A program made the position numbers and the translations under genes. From positions 62,001 to 126,000 of the forward strand of contig CALFUL010000014.1 of assembly GCA_937929935.1 (NCBI GenBank): 64,000 nt of DNA, written 5' to 3'. This DNA is from an uncultured Flavobacteriaceae bacterium (GTDB taxonomy: Bacteria > Bacteroidota > Bacteroidia > Flavobacteriales > Flavobacteriaceae). This document shows positions 16,763 to 26,858 of this stretch, in pieces (positions within the stretch are counted from its first letter, which is position 1; every line of letters begins with the position of its first letter). Under the pieces are notes generated by a model. That model saw nothing but the letters and a program-made list of their open reading frames with translations. It was not told the origin of the DNA and did not search any database.

Positions 16763-19057
16763 TCAATTTCCAATTTTAGCCTTCTTTCTCTTTTCACGTT
16801 CTTGAGCGTCAATAGCAGCCACTGCCGTCATGTTTACAATTTCATCTACACTAGCGCCTAATTGTAAAATATGAACTGCTTTTCTGAGTCCGACCATGAT
16901 AGGCCCTATTGAATCAGCCTTATTCATTTCTTTCAACAGTTTATACGTAATATTTGCAGATTCTAAATTAGGAAAGATTAGTGTGTTTACTTTTTTTCCG
17001 GCTAATTTTGAAAATGGAAATTGACTCTGTAACAACTCTTTATTTAAAGCAAAATCTGTTTGAATTTCGCCATCAACAATTAAATCAGGGTTTTTTTCAT
17101 GCAAAATTCTTACCGCCTCTTTAACTTTTCTTGAATTCGGATGGTTTGAAGACCCGTAATTAGCATATGATAACAAGGCGATTACAGGATCAAATCCAAA
17201 AGTTGTTGCAACATTAGCTGTATTCTGTGTAATCTCTGCTAATTCTTCAGCTGTTGGGTTAATGTTAATTGAAGTATCAGCCAGAAACATTGGTCCTCTT
17301 TTGGTAATCATAATATGCACCGTTGAAGCCTTACTTACCCCTGATGCTCTACCAATTACTTCAAAAACAGGTTTTACAACCATTGGGTATGCTCTTGAAT
17401 AACCTGAAAGCATACCATCAGCATCACCTTCTAAAACCATCATCGATCCAAAATAGGTGCGTTTTTTCAATTCTGATTTCGCATCATATAAAGTACTTCC
17501 TGTTCTTCTTCTATTTAACCAAAATTTCTCAGCGTATTGATTTCTTTTTGTTGCAGCTTCTTCAGATTGCGGATTAATTATTTGAACATCAGCATCAAAC
17601 TCTAGTTCTTGCATCAATTCTTGAATGATTTCTTTATTTCCTAATAAAACAGGAATAGCAATACCTTCTTCATGAACAATTTGTGCTGCCTTTAAAACAT
17701 CTAATTGATCTGCTTCAGCAAAAACAATTTTTTTCAAATTCATCTTTGCTCTGTTGTGAAGCAAACGCACTACTTTATTGTCTTCTCCTGAACGTTGTCT
17801 CAACTCTTCTTTATAACGTTCCCAATCGTCAATAGGCTGACGTGCCACTCCGCTTTCCATTGCTGCTTTAGCAATTGCTGGCGGAATTTCAGAAATCAAC
17901 CTTGGATCAAAAGGTTTTGGTATAATATAATCACGACCAAAGGTTAATCGCATTTCTCCGTAAGCAATGTTTACCTGTTCAGGCACAGGTTCTCTGGTCA
18001 GTTTAGCCAAAGCTTTTACGGCTGCCATTTTCATTTCTTCATTTATTGCACTTGCACGAACATCTAGAGCTCCTCGAAAAATAAAAGGAAAACCTAAGAC
18101 ATTATTTACCTGATTAGGATGATCTGAACGCCCCGTAGCCATAATGATATCTTTACGGGTTTTAATTGCCACGTCATAATTAATCTCCGGATTCGGATTC
18201 GCCATGGCAAAAACAATAGGGTCTTTTGCCATTGAAAGTAACATCTCTGGCGAAACAATATCAGCAATTGAAAGGCCAATAAAAACATCAGCATCTTTCA
18301 TAGCTTCATCAAGCGTATCTATTTTTCTGTCAGTAGCGAATTCTAATTTTTCTTTGGATAAATTTTCTCTAACATTTCGAATAACACCTTTGCTATCAAG
18401 CATGACAATGTTTTCATCTTTAGCACCTAAGGCCTTGTACAATCGCGTACACGAAACGGCAGCAGCACCAGCGCCGCTTACTACAATTCGAACAGCTTCA
18501 ATAGTTTTATCTGTTAATTCAATAGCATTTAACAATGCTGCAGCAGAGATAATTGCCGTACCGTGTTGGTCATCATGCATGACAGGTATGTCTAACTCAG
18601 CCTTTAATCTTCGCTCAATTTCAAAGGCTTCTGGAGCCTTAATATCTTCTAAATTGATACCGCCAAAAGTTGGCGAAATCATTTTTACCGTTTCAACAAA
18701 TTTGTCAACATCTTCAGTATCTATTTCAATATCAATGCCATCAATATCAGCAAAAATTTTAAACAAAAGACCTTTACCTTCCATTACTGGTTTTGAAGCT
18801 TCAGGACCAATATTTCCGAGACCAAGAACTGCGGTTCCGTTTGAGATGATGGCCACCATATTTCCTTTTGATGTGTAGCGGTAAACTTCATCTTTGTTTT
18901 TTGCGATTTCTAGACAAGGCTCAGCAACCCCTGGCGAATACGCCAATGCTAAATCACGTTGGGTAGAATATGGTTTGGTAGGAACTATTTCAATCTTTCC
19001 GGGTTGTGGCTTAGCGTGGTAGATTAATGCTTCGCGTCTATTCTTTTCCTTACTCAT
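16763..19057 (-). CDS. maeB: NADP-dependent malic enzyme, MaeB type, with phosphotransacetylase-like domain
   Basis: A 764-residue two-domain enzyme. The N-terminal malic enzyme part (about 1-425) has TRDLALAYSPGVAEPC, the metal-site MHDDQHGTA and the NAD(P)-binding VVSGAGAAAVSC. The C-terminal part (about 430-764) is a PTA_PTB domain (KIVFAEADQLDVLKAAQ, YSRAYPMVVKPVF). It converts malate to pyruvate and CO2 with NADP. The PTA-like domain in this family is known to act as an allosteric sensor, for instance for acetyl-CoA, rather than as a transacetylase. The gene has a TATATTTG -7 box 20 nt upstream and leads the maeB-ruvA-sprA run. Confidence 0.96.
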   Translation of the reverse strand: MSKEKNRREALIYHAKPQPGKIEIVPTKPYSTQRDLALAYSPGVAEPCLEIAKNKDEVYRYTSKGNMVAIISNGTAVLGLGNIGPEASKPVMEGKGLLFKIFADIDGIDIEIDTEDVDKFVETVKMISPTFGGINLEDIKAPEAFEIERRLKAELDIPVMHDDQHGTAIISAAALLNAIELTDKTIEAVRIVVSGAGAAAVSCTRLYKALGAKDENIVMLDSKGVIRNVRENLSKEKLEFATDRKIDTLDEAMKDADVFIGLSIADIVSPEMLLSMAKDPIVFAMANPNPEINYDVAIKTRKDIIMATGRSDHPNQVNNVLGFPFIFRGALDVRASAINEEMKMAAVKALAKLTREPVPEQVNIAYGEMRLTFGRDYIIPKPFDPRLISEIPPAIAKAAMESGVARQPIDDWERYKEELRQRSGEDNKVVRLLHNRAKMNLKKIVFAEADQLDVLKAAQIVHEEGIAIPVLLGNKEIIQELMQELEFDADVQIINPQSEEAATKRNQYAEKFWLNRRRTGSTLYDAKSELKKRTYFGSMMVLEGDADGMLSGYSRAYPMVVKPVFEVIGRASGVSKASTVHIMITKRGPMFLADTSININPTAEELAEITQNTANVATTFGFDPVIALLSYANYGSSNHPNSRKVKEAVRILHEKNPDLIVDGEIQTDFALNKELLQSQFPFSKLAGKKVNTLIFPNLESANITYKLLKEMNKADSIGPIMVGLRKAVHILQLGASVDEIVNMTAVAAIDAQEREKRKKAKIGN

Positions 19058-19077
19058 ATTCTAGAAAATTTAAGAGA

Positions 19078-19085
19078 CAAATATA
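19078..19085 (-). promoter_or_regulatory. -7 box upstream of maeB
   Basis: TATATTTG on the minus strand is a perfect TAnnTTTG box 20 nt before the maeB start codon. No -33 TTTG is visible at the right distance. Confidence 0.45.
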
Positions 19086-19182
19086 ATTCTATTCTGTATA
19101 GCATGATCATTTAAAATGTCATGTACTAATTTACTTTTTTTAGTAGAATTTTTTTGCAGATAATCAGTGACCTATATCTAGT

Positions 19183-20691
19183 TTAGTTACCTGATTTAGT
19201 TTCATTCAAACGCATTGCTAAAAGGGCTGCAATGATAAAAAATACACCGGCAAAAAGTATTGCATTTATAGCGTTTCCGCCTAAAAGATGCTTATAAATT
19301 GGCCCGAAGGTTACCGTTTGAATAAACATTGGTATCACAATCATCATATTCAAAATACCCATGTATACTCCTCTTCTTTCTTCAGGTACAATTTTAGAAA
19401 CCATGGTATATGGTATACCCATCATTGCTGCCCAACCAATACCAAAAAGAACCATAGGCAGTAATACAAGCCAAGGATCAGTGATAAAGGGAATTAAAAA
19501 TAAGGCAAGGCCTGTGCCAATTAAACTCAATGCATACACTTTCTTACTGCCATATTTCAATGACAAGGGCACTAAAATAAGAGCAATCAGCATAGTAGTT
19601 GTATTGTAAACTAAACTCATACTAGCCGCCTGAGACGCGGCTTCTGAAATTGAATACCCCATTGTTTTAATAAATAATGGTGTTGAAAATTGCCAGTAGA
19701 TGAAAAGTGCATACCACTGAAATAAATACACCGCCCCAACGCGCCACATAAATTTTGGCATGTCTTTAAACGCCTCTGAAGTTTCCATAAATGGAAGCAA
19801 TAAATCGCTGAATTTTTTAAAGAATGCGCTATTCGGATTATTCTTTATTTGGACATACAAAAACCACAGCCATAAACCAGCAAAAACTATAATTAGTAAT
19901 ACCAGCAAATTGTAATTGTCATATAAAATTGGATATAATTCAGCTGAGGTATATCCCAAGGCCAGAGGTACTACCGAAATGACCAACAAAACACTGAAGA
20001 ATTGAATAATTGGACTTGGCTTGCCTGCATTGAACTTAATGATTTCTGCTAATTCGTCATCAGAAGGCGGAATCTCAGGCGTTTTAAAAATAGACCATAA
20101 AACTGTTGTTAATGATAAAAATCCACCAATGTAAAAGGAGTAATAAATCCATTCTGGTATTGTACCTACTTCATCTATTGCTTCTCCGAATAAATATTTA
20201 AAAAGAATAATTGAACCCGTTGCAAGTAGCACCCCTAAACCACAAAATAGACTTTGCATTTGATACCCCATACTCAGTTGTTTTTCTGGTAATTTATCGC
20301 CTACAAAAGCACGATAAGGTTCCATAGCAACATTATTTCCTACGTCTAAAATCCAGAGTAAACCAACTGCAAACCATAATAAAGGACTGTGAGGAAAAGC
20401 AAACAAACACAAACTACCAATAATGGCTCCTATTAAAAAATAAGGCTTTCTTCTACCCCATTTAAATGACCATGTTTTATCAGACATCGCTCCAATAATG
20501 GGTTGAATAATTAAACCTGTAATTGGTCCGGCTATATTTAAAATAGGAATCATTTCTTCAGTAGCCCCGAGGTATAAAAAAATTGGGCTAATAGCAGTTT
20601 GTTGTAATCCAAAACTATATTGAATGCCAAGAAAGCCAACATTCATATTAAATATTTGCCAAAAACTTAATGAAGGCTTTTTTATTTTCAT
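19183..20691 (-). CDS. MFS sugar transporter (SLC45/GPH-like), probable sucrose or maltose carrier
   Basis: A 502-residue major facilitator protein with 12 predicted helices. Motifs include GPITGLIIQPIIGAMSDKTW after the second helix, the loop WGRRKPYF and, in the second half, GWAAMMGIPYTMVSKIVPEERRG. This matches the family of plant-type sucrose/maltose-proton symporters. The sucrose phosphorylase gene lies just upstream on the same strand (128 nt gap), which makes sucrose the best guess for the substrate. There is no SusC/SusD pair or PTS gene here, so inner-membrane uptake would depend on this protein. Confidence 0.85.
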   Translation of the reverse strand: MKIKKPSLSFWQIFNMNVGFLGIQYSFGLQQTAISPIFLYLGATEEMIPILNIAGPITGLIIQPIIGAMSDKTWSFKWGRRKPYFLIGAIIGSLCLFAFPHSPLLWFAVGLLWILDVGNNVAMEPYRAFVGDKLPEKQLSMGYQMQSLFCGLGVLLATGSIILFKYLFGEAIDEVGTIPEWIYYSFYIGGFLSLTTVLWSIFKTPEIPPSDDELAEIIKFNAGKPSPIIQFFSVLLVISVVPLALGYTSAELYPILYDNYNLLVLLIIVFAGLWLWFLYVQIKNNPNSAFFKKFSDLLLPFMETSEAFKDMPKFMWRVGAVYLFQWYALFIYWQFSTPLFIKTMGYSISEAASQAASMSLVYNTTTMLIALILVPLSLKYGSKKVYALSLIGTGLALFLIPFITDPWLVLLPMVLFGIGWAAMMGIPYTMVSKIVPEERRGVYMGILNMMIVIPMFIQTVTFGPIYKHLLGGNAINAILFAGVFFIIAALLAMRLNETKSGN

Positions 20692-20819
20692 AATTCTATA
20701 GGTTTGGTCAATTTATAGCACTAACAATATAAGATTTTAAAAGCTTTGATGATTAAATCTTAACACTAAAAATAGGTTCAAAACCTACTACAACGATTTA
20801 GCCGCACTGTAGGCAGCCT

Positions 20820-22277
20820 TTAAAATAGGCTCTTGGTCTCGCCATTTTCATTTGTATAAGAAATTGTGAAGGTCATCTCTTTTAGATCCATAGCTAACAA
20901 GGCCCAAGAATCTTCATTTGACCACTTAATTTTTAAGACACTTGCTTCAGTATTCAAAAGCTTAAAATCGCTATTGAAAGCATCATGTGAATTTCTAAAA
21001 AGCATCAATTTTTTAAACTTAGTAAAGAAATCAGTTTGAATGAAATCGTCAATTTCACTTTTAGAATAATAATGTCTATTGATATCTCTACCTACATTGG
21101 TTCTCGCTAACAATTTCATATCGTTTTTTCCAGCAAGTAGCCCTGTATAATATACTTGCGGTACTCCTGGTACAAAAAATTGTATTGCTCGCGCCATCAA
21201 ATATGCATTTTCATCTTGCCCTAAAGCATCAAAATAAGTGCAATTTACCTGATATAAATCAAGATTACTAGCTGCTGCACCTGTAGCCTTTCGACTCGTA
21301 TCTTTACTGTTAGCGTGCATTTTCTCAACAATCTTGTCAAGTTCATCATCAGGTATCAAACCAGGCTCATCACCTTCACTGGCCACATCAACTATACCAA
21401 TGCCATCATGCGTATCTAAAACGGTAATAACATTTCTTGGTGCAACTTCTAACCAGTTACTCAAATTAGTTGCATTATGATTGAAAATACAATCTAATAC
21501 CAAAACAGGTAGTGCGAAATCATATACATAATCAACTCGCTTTGCTATTTCAATTTGCGTTTTATAAAACGAATGTATTTCTACCAAAACTTCAATACCT
21601 TTGGCTTTTGCCTTTTCAGTCAACTGACCCACAAAATCAAAAGTATCTTCAATCATAAAACAAGTAGTACCTGCTTTTTTTATCGCATAACCTGCTGCAT
21701 CTAAACGAATCATGTTGATTCCTGATTTTTCAAAAACCTCAAGAATATTTTCTAGATAGGCGATACCGGCGTCAGAATGTACGTCTATATCAATTTGATT
21801 TGAGGTAAATGTTGTCCAAACGTCTTCTACTGAACCATCTTTCAACGTAAATTTTGTGAAAGGCGATCCTGGTCTTGGTCTATAAATTTTTGAAATCTCT
21901 TCTTCCGTAGCTCCATTTGGAAATACTTTATCTTTTGTCAGAATAAGTTCTGCGAATTCAGAAGCACTACCATTTTCTAAGTAATCAACAAACTGTGGCG
22001 ATTTCGCAGAAATATGATTCACTATTAAATCAGACATCACATCAACTTTCTTGGTCAATGCTATCATATCTTGCCAACCTCCTAAGCGTGAATCAATCTC
22101 TGTGTGATCTATCGGGTCAAACCCAGCATCTGCACCATCAATAGGATAAAAAAAAGGTAATATATGAACGCCTTCAACAAGGCCTTTAAGTTCTTTTGAA
22201 ATTAGAGCGTTTAAATCAGAAATGGTACCGTTTCCGAGCCGATTAACGTAGGTAATTAATTGAATTTTATTCTTCAT
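20820..22277 (-). CDS. Sucrose phosphorylase (GH13_18)
   Basis: A 485-residue GH13 enzyme that converts sucrose and phosphate to glucose 1-phosphate and fructose in the cytoplasm. The catalytic residues align with the Bifidobacterium enzyme shifted by one: nucleophile Asp193 (MIRLDAAGY), acid/base Glu233 (LVEIHSFYK) and Asp291 (DTHDGIG). Residues that contact fructose and phosphate in that enzyme are kept: His235, the Gln of LDLYQVN and the Arg of GRDINRHYY. This favours true sucrose phosphorylase over the glucosylglycerate or sucrose-6'-phosphate variants. The neighbouring MFS carrier completes a two-gene sucrose module. No fructokinase, invertase or regulator is adjacent. Confidence 0.93.
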   Translation of the reverse strand: MKNKIQLITYVNRLGNGTISDLNALISKELKGLVEGVHILPFFYPIDGADAGFDPIDHTEIDSRLGGWQDMIALTKKVDVMSDLIVNHISAKSPQFVDYLENGSASEFAELILTKDKVFPNGATEEEISKIYRPRPGSPFTKFTLKDGSVEDVWTTFTSNQIDIDVHSDAGIAYLENILEVFEKSGINMIRLDAAGYAIKKAGTTCFMIEDTFDFVGQLTEKAKAKGIEVLVEIHSFYKTQIEIAKRVDYVYDFALPVLVLDCIFNHNATNLSNWLEVAPRNVITVLDTHDGIGIVDVASEGDEPGLIPDDELDKIVEKMHANSKDTSRKATGAAASNLDLYQVNCTYFDALGQDENAYLMARAIQFFVPGVPQVYYTGLLAGKNDMKLLARTNVGRDINRHYYSKSEIDDFIQTDFFTKFKKLMLFRNSHDAFNSDFKLLNTEASVLKIKWSNEDSWALLAMDLKEMTFTISYTNENGETKSLF

Positions 22278-22436
22278 TCATTCTTTATAAAGGCTCAAGA
22301 TAAAATTAAAAATGCATGAATTATAAAAATAATTACAGAAAAAAGATAGAAAGTAAAACTAAAACGTTTGAGTGTAAAAAGAAGCACTTTTAAAAATGAT
22401 TACACCGTAAAAAACGTTGGTTATAACTACTGTAAA

Positions 22437-22470
22437 ATATAAGAAGTATTGAAATAGTTATTTCTTATAT
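22437..22470. terminator. AT-rich inverted repeat between queG and the sucrose phosphorylase gene
   Basis: ATATAAGAA / TTCTTATAT (9 bp) with a 16-nt loop lies 18 nt beyond the queG stop codon. It could be a weak terminator of queG, but the stem is poor in G+C. The rest of 22278-22487 shows nothing else clear. Confidence 0.3.
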
Positions 22471-22487
22471 CTGCCTAAAGCATGGCA

Positions 22488-23408
22488 CTATTTGAGAAAT
22501 TCGATGTTTCTTTTCAAGCCTGAAAATTTAGTGCGCTTGACGGCAGACTTTTGAAACACTTTTTTGAAAACATCTTCAGTTATTTCTTGCCAATCTTTTT
22601 TGGTCATCGATAACAAATCAGGATGCGGATTAAATAGTGGTTCGCGATGAGGTTTTGAAAATTTATTCCACGGACAAACATCTTGACACACATCACACCC
22701 AAATGCCCAATCATCAAACTTGCCTTGAAACTCATTTGGCAATTCATTCTTGAGTTCAATAGTAAAATAGGATATGCATTTACTGCCATCAACTACATAG
22801 GGCTCGACAATTGCCTGTGTTGGGCATGCGTCAATACAAGCCGTACAAGTACCGCAATGATCAGTTACAGGCGTATCATATTCTAACTCTAAATCAATAA
22901 TCAATTCAGCAATGAAATAGAATGAACCTACTTGCTGCGTCAATAAGTTTGAATGTTTGCCGATCCAACCTAATCCGCTTTTAGCGGCCCATGCTTTATC
23001 TAAAACAGGAGCAGAATCAACAAAAGCCCTTCCGCCAACTTCTCCAATTTCTTCAGAGATAAAATTTTGAAGTTCTCTTAATTTTGATTTGATGACATGA
23101 TGATAATCATGACCATACGCATATTTTGACACCTTAAAGGTGTTTTCTATTTGCTTTTCTTGTGGATAATAGTTTAATAAAAGTGATATGACAGACTTTG
23201 AGCCTTCTACCAATTTTGTAGGGTCTAAACGCTTGTCAAAATGGTTTTCCATATACCCCATTTCGCCATGCATATTTTTATTCAACCAAGCTTCTAACCT
23301 TGGCGCTTCTTCTTCTAGAAATGCTGCCTTAGAAATTCCGCAAGACAAAAACCCTAAACGTTGGGCTTCTTGCTTAATTAAATCAGTATGTTTTTGATTT
23401 AGACTCAA
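22488..23408 (-). CDS. queG: Epoxyqueuosine reductase
   Basis: A 306-residue cobalamin- and Fe-S-dependent enzyme that does the last step of queuosine synthesis on tRNA (epoxyqueuosine to queuosine). Two 4Fe-4S cluster motifs are clear: [12 protein letters not shown] and [11 protein letters not shown]. The N-terminal half has the cobalamin-binding fold of the family (SYYPQEK-like region, [23 protein letters not shown]). The length is short compared with E. coli QueG because the C-terminal HEAT repeats are absent, as is usual in Bacteroidota. It is divergent from natA and apparently alone. Confidence 0.94.
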   Translation of the reverse strand: MSLNQKHTDLIKQEAQRLGFLSCGISKAAFLEEEAPRLEAWLNKNMHGEMGYMENHFDKRLDPTKLVEGSKSVISLLLNYYPQEKQIENTFKVSKYAYGHDYHHVIKSKLRELQNFISEEIGEVGGRAFVDSAPVLDKAWAAKSGLGWIGKHSNLLTQQVGSFYFIAELIIDLELEYDTPVTDHCGTCTACIDACPTQAIVEPYVVDGSKCISYFTIELKNELPNEFQGKFDDWAFGCDVCQDVCPWNKFSKPHREPLFNPHPDLLSMTKKDWQEITEDVFKKVFQKSAVKRTKFSGLKRNIEFLK

Positions 23409-23543
23409 TTTAGTGTGCTATTTATTTTAAAAACGAATTTACAATTCTATATCCGAAAGACATCCTTAAAAAAAAGCAAGACTTATCTGTAACAATTTTC
23501 ATAATTTGTCACTAACATTAAATAATCAATATACTTTCAACAT

Positions 23544-24299
23544 ATGATTCAAATAAATAGCCTAACCAAATCTTTTACCTCTAAAACAGGCAAAGGTTTT
23601 AAAAAAGAAACCGTAACGGTTAATGCCGTTAACGAAGTTTCTTTTGAATGTAAACCCGGAAGAATTTTTTCTTTGCTTGGCCCCAATGGTGCAGGCAAAA
23701 CCACAACCTTAAGAATGATTGCTGGCATCATTAACCCAACTTCTGGGTCAGCAATTGTTGATGGTATTGATATTTCACAAGGTAATGATGAAGTTAAAAA
23801 GCGAATCGGATTTTTAACCGGTTCAACAGGGCTTTATGAGCGCTTGAACCCTGATGAAACGCTAGACTTCTTTGGTAAATTATACAAATTATCGCCTGCT
23901 GAACTTTCAGAACGTAAAGAATATCTTTTTGAAAAACTAGGTATCAACGAATTTCGAAAAAAGAGAATGGGACAAATGAGTACAGGTATGAAACAAAAGG
24001 TTTCAATTGCTCGTACTTTAATTCATGATCCTGAAGTTTTGATTTTTGACGAACCTACTTCTGGACTAGATGTGATTACCGCTGACAGTATTATTGATTT
24101 GATTCGTGAATCAAAAGCAAACAACAAAACGGTTATTTTCTCTTCTCACATTATGAGTGAAGTTGATCTTTTGTGTGATGACCTTGCCATTATTAATAAT
24201 GGTTCAATTATCTACAATGACACTTTTGATCATTTTAAAAGAGATATGAAGGCCGATAATCTTACTCAAGAATTTATTAACCGCGTTAAAGAAGCTTAA
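23544..24299 (+). CDS. ABC transporter ATP-binding protein, NatA type
   Basis: A 251-residue ATPase with Walker A (GPNGAGKTTT), Q-loop region, signature (MSTGMKQKVSIAR), Walker B (VLIFDEPTSGLD) and the H-loop histidine (FSSHIMSEV). It pairs with the ABC-2 permease that starts 1 nt after its stop codon. The pair resembles NatAB, a Na+ exporter of Bacillus, and more generally drug or lipid exporters. Substrate assignment is by family only. Confidence 0.9.
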   Translation: MIQINSLTKSFTSKTGKGFKKETVTVNAVNEVSFECKPGRIFSLLGPNGAGKTTTLRMIAGIINPTSGSAIVDGIDISQGNDEVKKRIGFLTGSTGLYERLNPDETLDFFGKLYKLSPAELSERKEYLFEKLGINEFRKKRMGQMSTGMKQKVSIARTLIHDPEVLIFDEPTSGLDVITADSIIDLIRESKANNKTVIFSSHIMSEVDLLCDDLAIINNGSIIYNDTFDHFKRDMKADNLTQEFINRVKEA

Positions 24300-24300
24300 A

Positions 24301-25479
24301 ATGAACGAATTATTTATCATTATAAAAAAAGAGCTTACTGAGCTTCTAAGAGACAAAAAGACCATCATTAATTCGATAGTCTTACCCATGCTTTTGTTAC
24401 CAATCTTAATGTTTGGTTTCGTTAAAGTGATGGGCATGATTCAAAAAAACAATGAGGCAAAACCATTGAAAATTGGTATGGTAAATGCCCCTACTGAATT
24501 TGTACAACTGGTTAAAAGCGATACCTTGAACATCATTACCAATTATGATGAATCAATAGATTTCAAAACCTTAATTGACGATGAAACTATACAAACCGCG
24601 GTGGTTTTTCCGAATAATTTTTCTACACAAATGGATAGTCTTCAGAGCAGCGTGGTTGAAATTCATAGAAATGGCTCTAAAGAAAGCGTCAATAATAGGT
24701 TTTCAAAAATACTTGAAACCTATGGCAATTCGCTTGAAGACAAGCGTTTGACCCAATTATCTATTTCTAAAGAAAAACTAATTCCGTTTCATAAAAGTTA
24801 TGTTGAAGTTGGCGAACAAAAAGAAATTATTGGTAAAAGTGTTGGCGGATTTATACCCTATATTTTTATTTTAACCATGTGGGGTGGCTGCTTACTTGCA
24901 GGTATTGATTTAGTTACTGGCGAAAAAGAACGCAAGACTATAGAGACTACTTTATCGTTACCCGTCTCTAAATTTAAAGTATTGATGGGCAAAACCGTTG
25001 TAGCTTCACTTTTAGGGTTCATTCCGGCATTATTAAACCTCATAGGTCTCATCTTAGGTTTAAAATTTATAGATGATATTCCTGATGATTTTAAATTGGC
25101 ACTTAATGAAATGTTGAATTTTCAATCAATAACTATGATTCTGTTATTACTGATTCCGTTTTCATTATTCTTAGCCGGATTAATTATTGCTTTGGTGGCC
25201 GGGGCAACTACTTTTAAAGAAGCTCAAAGTAAAGCAGGGCCCATCATGATTGTTATCATAATACCTTTAGTAATGGCGCTAATGCCGGGTATTGAATTTA
25301 CCTGGACGACAGCTTTAATTCCGGTACTCAATATTGGTTTAGGAGTCAAAGAAATCATGGCTGGCACTATTGACATGGGCATGTATATTGCCATGTTGGT
25401 ATCGCTGATCGCATTTGCGGTTGCTGCCATTTATTTCAGTTATAGAAAATTCTCAGATGAAAACGCGATATTAAAATAG
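24301..25479 (+). CDS. ABC transporter permease, NatB/ABC-2 type
   Basis: A 392-residue ABC-2 permease: first helix at about 20-42, a large external loop (about 43-180), then five or six helices to residue 385. Signatures include the GGCLLAGIDLVTGEKERKTIETTL segment (shown here in part: VTGEKERKT) typical of NatB/ABC-2_3 proteins. It is directly coupled to the ATPase gene upstream and followed by a strong terminator. The likely function is export of Na+ or a small toxic solute, by analogy with NatAB. Confidence 0.88.
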   Translation: MNELFIIIKKELTELLRDKKTIINSIVLPMLLLPILMFGFVKVMGMIQKNNEAKPLKIGMVNAPTEFVQLVKSDTLNIITNYDESIDFKTLIDDETIQTAVVFPNNFSTQMDSLQSSVVEIHRNGSKESVNNRFSKILETYGNSLEDKRLTQLSISKEKLIPFHKSYVEVGEQKEIIGKSVGGFIPYIFILTMWGGCLLAGIDLVTGEKERKTIETTLSLPVSKFKVLMGKTVVASLLGFIPALLNLIGLILGLKFIDDIPDDFKLALNEMLNFQSITMILLLLIPFSLFLAGLIIALVAGATTFKEAQSKAGPIMIVIIIPLVMALMPGIEFTWTTALIPVLNIGLGVKEIMAGTIDMGMYIAMLVSLIAFAVAAIYFSYRKFSDENAILK

Positions 25480-25497
25480 TTTTATTGGTTAATTACC

Positions 25498-25534
25498 AAA
25501 AAGGCGAGGTGGTTTTAAACTGCTTCGCCTTTTT
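25498..25534. terminator. Bidirectional terminator between the ABC permease and P450 genes
   Basis: A 10-bp stem (AAAAAGGCGA / TCGCCTTTTT) with an inner loop lies 18 nt after the permease stop. Its last bases overlap the P450 stop codon (25533-25535), so one hairpin serves both converging genes. Confidence 0.88.
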
Positions 25535-26858
25535 ATCTTGGTATAAACTTTAAAACTGCTTTCTTGGGTCGAAGCGTAATTAAAGGGTCTATTTCAATTT
25601 TTTCTAAAGGCGTTGTAAAGCTATATCGCTTTGCGAGTATCGCAATAATGATAATCATTTCATACATCGCAAAATTATTTCCGATACACATTCTGGGCCC
25701 TGCACCAAAAGGAAAATAATAATCTGAAAAGTCACGTTTATTTTGAGATGCAAATCGATCAGGATTAAATGCTTCTGGCTGCTGCCAAAAATCTTTATGC
25801 CTATGTAATTCATATATACTCAAAAGCCAAACAGTATCTTTCTTATAGGCAACATCATCAATAGTATCGTCTTCAATACTACTTCTGTCAAAAAAATACG
25901 CTGGCGGGTATAAGCGCATTGCTTCTTCTATACACTGTTTTGTATAAGGTAAGAGCGAAAGTTGCTCCATAACGTTACCCTTTTCAAAATTTACATTATG
26001 AACCTCTAGATATAATCGCTCTTGAAGCTCTTTATGTTTTGCAAGAAGCAGTAAAGTGAAACACAAAGCATTTGCAGTAGTCTCATGACCAGCCGTAAAA
26101 AGAATTAAAACTTCATCAATTAATTGCTTGCGAGGCATATGAGTACCATCTTCATAAGTAGCGCCTAAAAGCATATCAAAAAGATCATCCTTTTCTTTAC
26201 CTGAATCAATGCGCTCTTCAATAATAGTATTCAATATTGATTTGGCCTCTTCACTTGATTTTAAATGATGCCTGATTTCTCCGGTCATTTGAAACCACCA
26301 TTTTAAATAAGGCAAACGCATTTCTTTAATAAGCATTTGCTGATTCTCAATGGTAATATCTTTCAATTTCTGCATTCTTTTTCGAAGATCAGAAGCACTA
26401 AAAAGAGATTGAGCGACCACTTGAAAAGCCATATCGCCCATCATGGGTAATATATCTTGTTCAATATTTGGCTTCAATTCAACTAGTTCTCTCTGAATTG
26501 ATTCAACCATTATATCTAAAAGTCCAACTAGCTTTTTCTTATGAAAGCTAGGTTGAATCATTCTTCGGTGTTTACGCCAAAAAGCACCGTTAGAAGTTAA
26601 TAGTCCGCGGCCCACATATTTACCTAAGTCATCAGTTTGTAAAACAGATTTTTGATAATTTTTGTGGTTCTTTTGAAGAATGTATTTTATGGTCTGGGGG
26701 TTTTTAGTAAAAACCCAAGTGTTCTTTTTTCCTAAATTTATTCGAAATGTGTGACCGTGTTCTTGAAAATATTTGGCATGAAATGGCAGCGGGTTTTTCA
26801 AGATTTCCTTTCGGTTTTTAAGCACCTCAAATCTTGAAATAGTTGTTATTTTTTTCAT
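25533..26858 (-). CDS. Cytochrome P450
   Basis: A 441-residue soluble P450. It has the I-helix AGHETTAN, the K-helix ExxR (EEAMRLYPP), the PERF-like NPDRF and the haem loop FGAGPRMCIGNN with the ligand Cys391. The sequence style resembles the CYP102-haem-domain/CYP4-like group that oxidises fatty acids or terpenoids. No ferredoxin, flavodoxin or reductase gene is adjacent, so the electron donor must come from elsewhere. The start overlaps the ruvB stop by one base (TAATG), an unusual pairing that suggests coupled translation. Substrate unknown. Confidence 0.92.
   Translation of the reverse strand: MKKITTISRFEVLKNRKEILKNPLPFHAKYFQEHGHTFRINLGKKNTWVFTKNPQTIKYILQKNHKNYQKSVLQTDDLGKYVGRGLLTSNGAFWRKHRRMIQPSFHKKKLVGLLDIMVESIQRELVELKPNIEQDILPMMGDMAFQVVAQSLFSASDLRKRMQKLKDITIENQQMLIKEMRLPYLKWWFQMTGEIRHHLKSSEEAKSILNTIIEERIDSGKEKDDLFDMLLGATYEDGTHMPRKQLIDEVLILFTAGHETTANALCFTLLLLAKHKELQERLYLEVHNVNFEKGNVMEQLSLLPYTKQCIEEAMRLYPPAYFFDRSSIEDDTIDDVAYKKDTVWLLSIYELHRHKDFWQQPEAFNPDRFASQNKRDFSDYYFPFGAGPRMCIGNNFAMYEMIIIIAILAKRYSFTTPLEKIEIDPLITLRPKKAVLKFIPR

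Noticed and set aside
18204..18878. 224-codon frame opposite maeB
   Set aside because: It lies fully inside a conserved domain of maeB on the other strand; composition is Ser/Ile-rich as expected of an antisense shadow.
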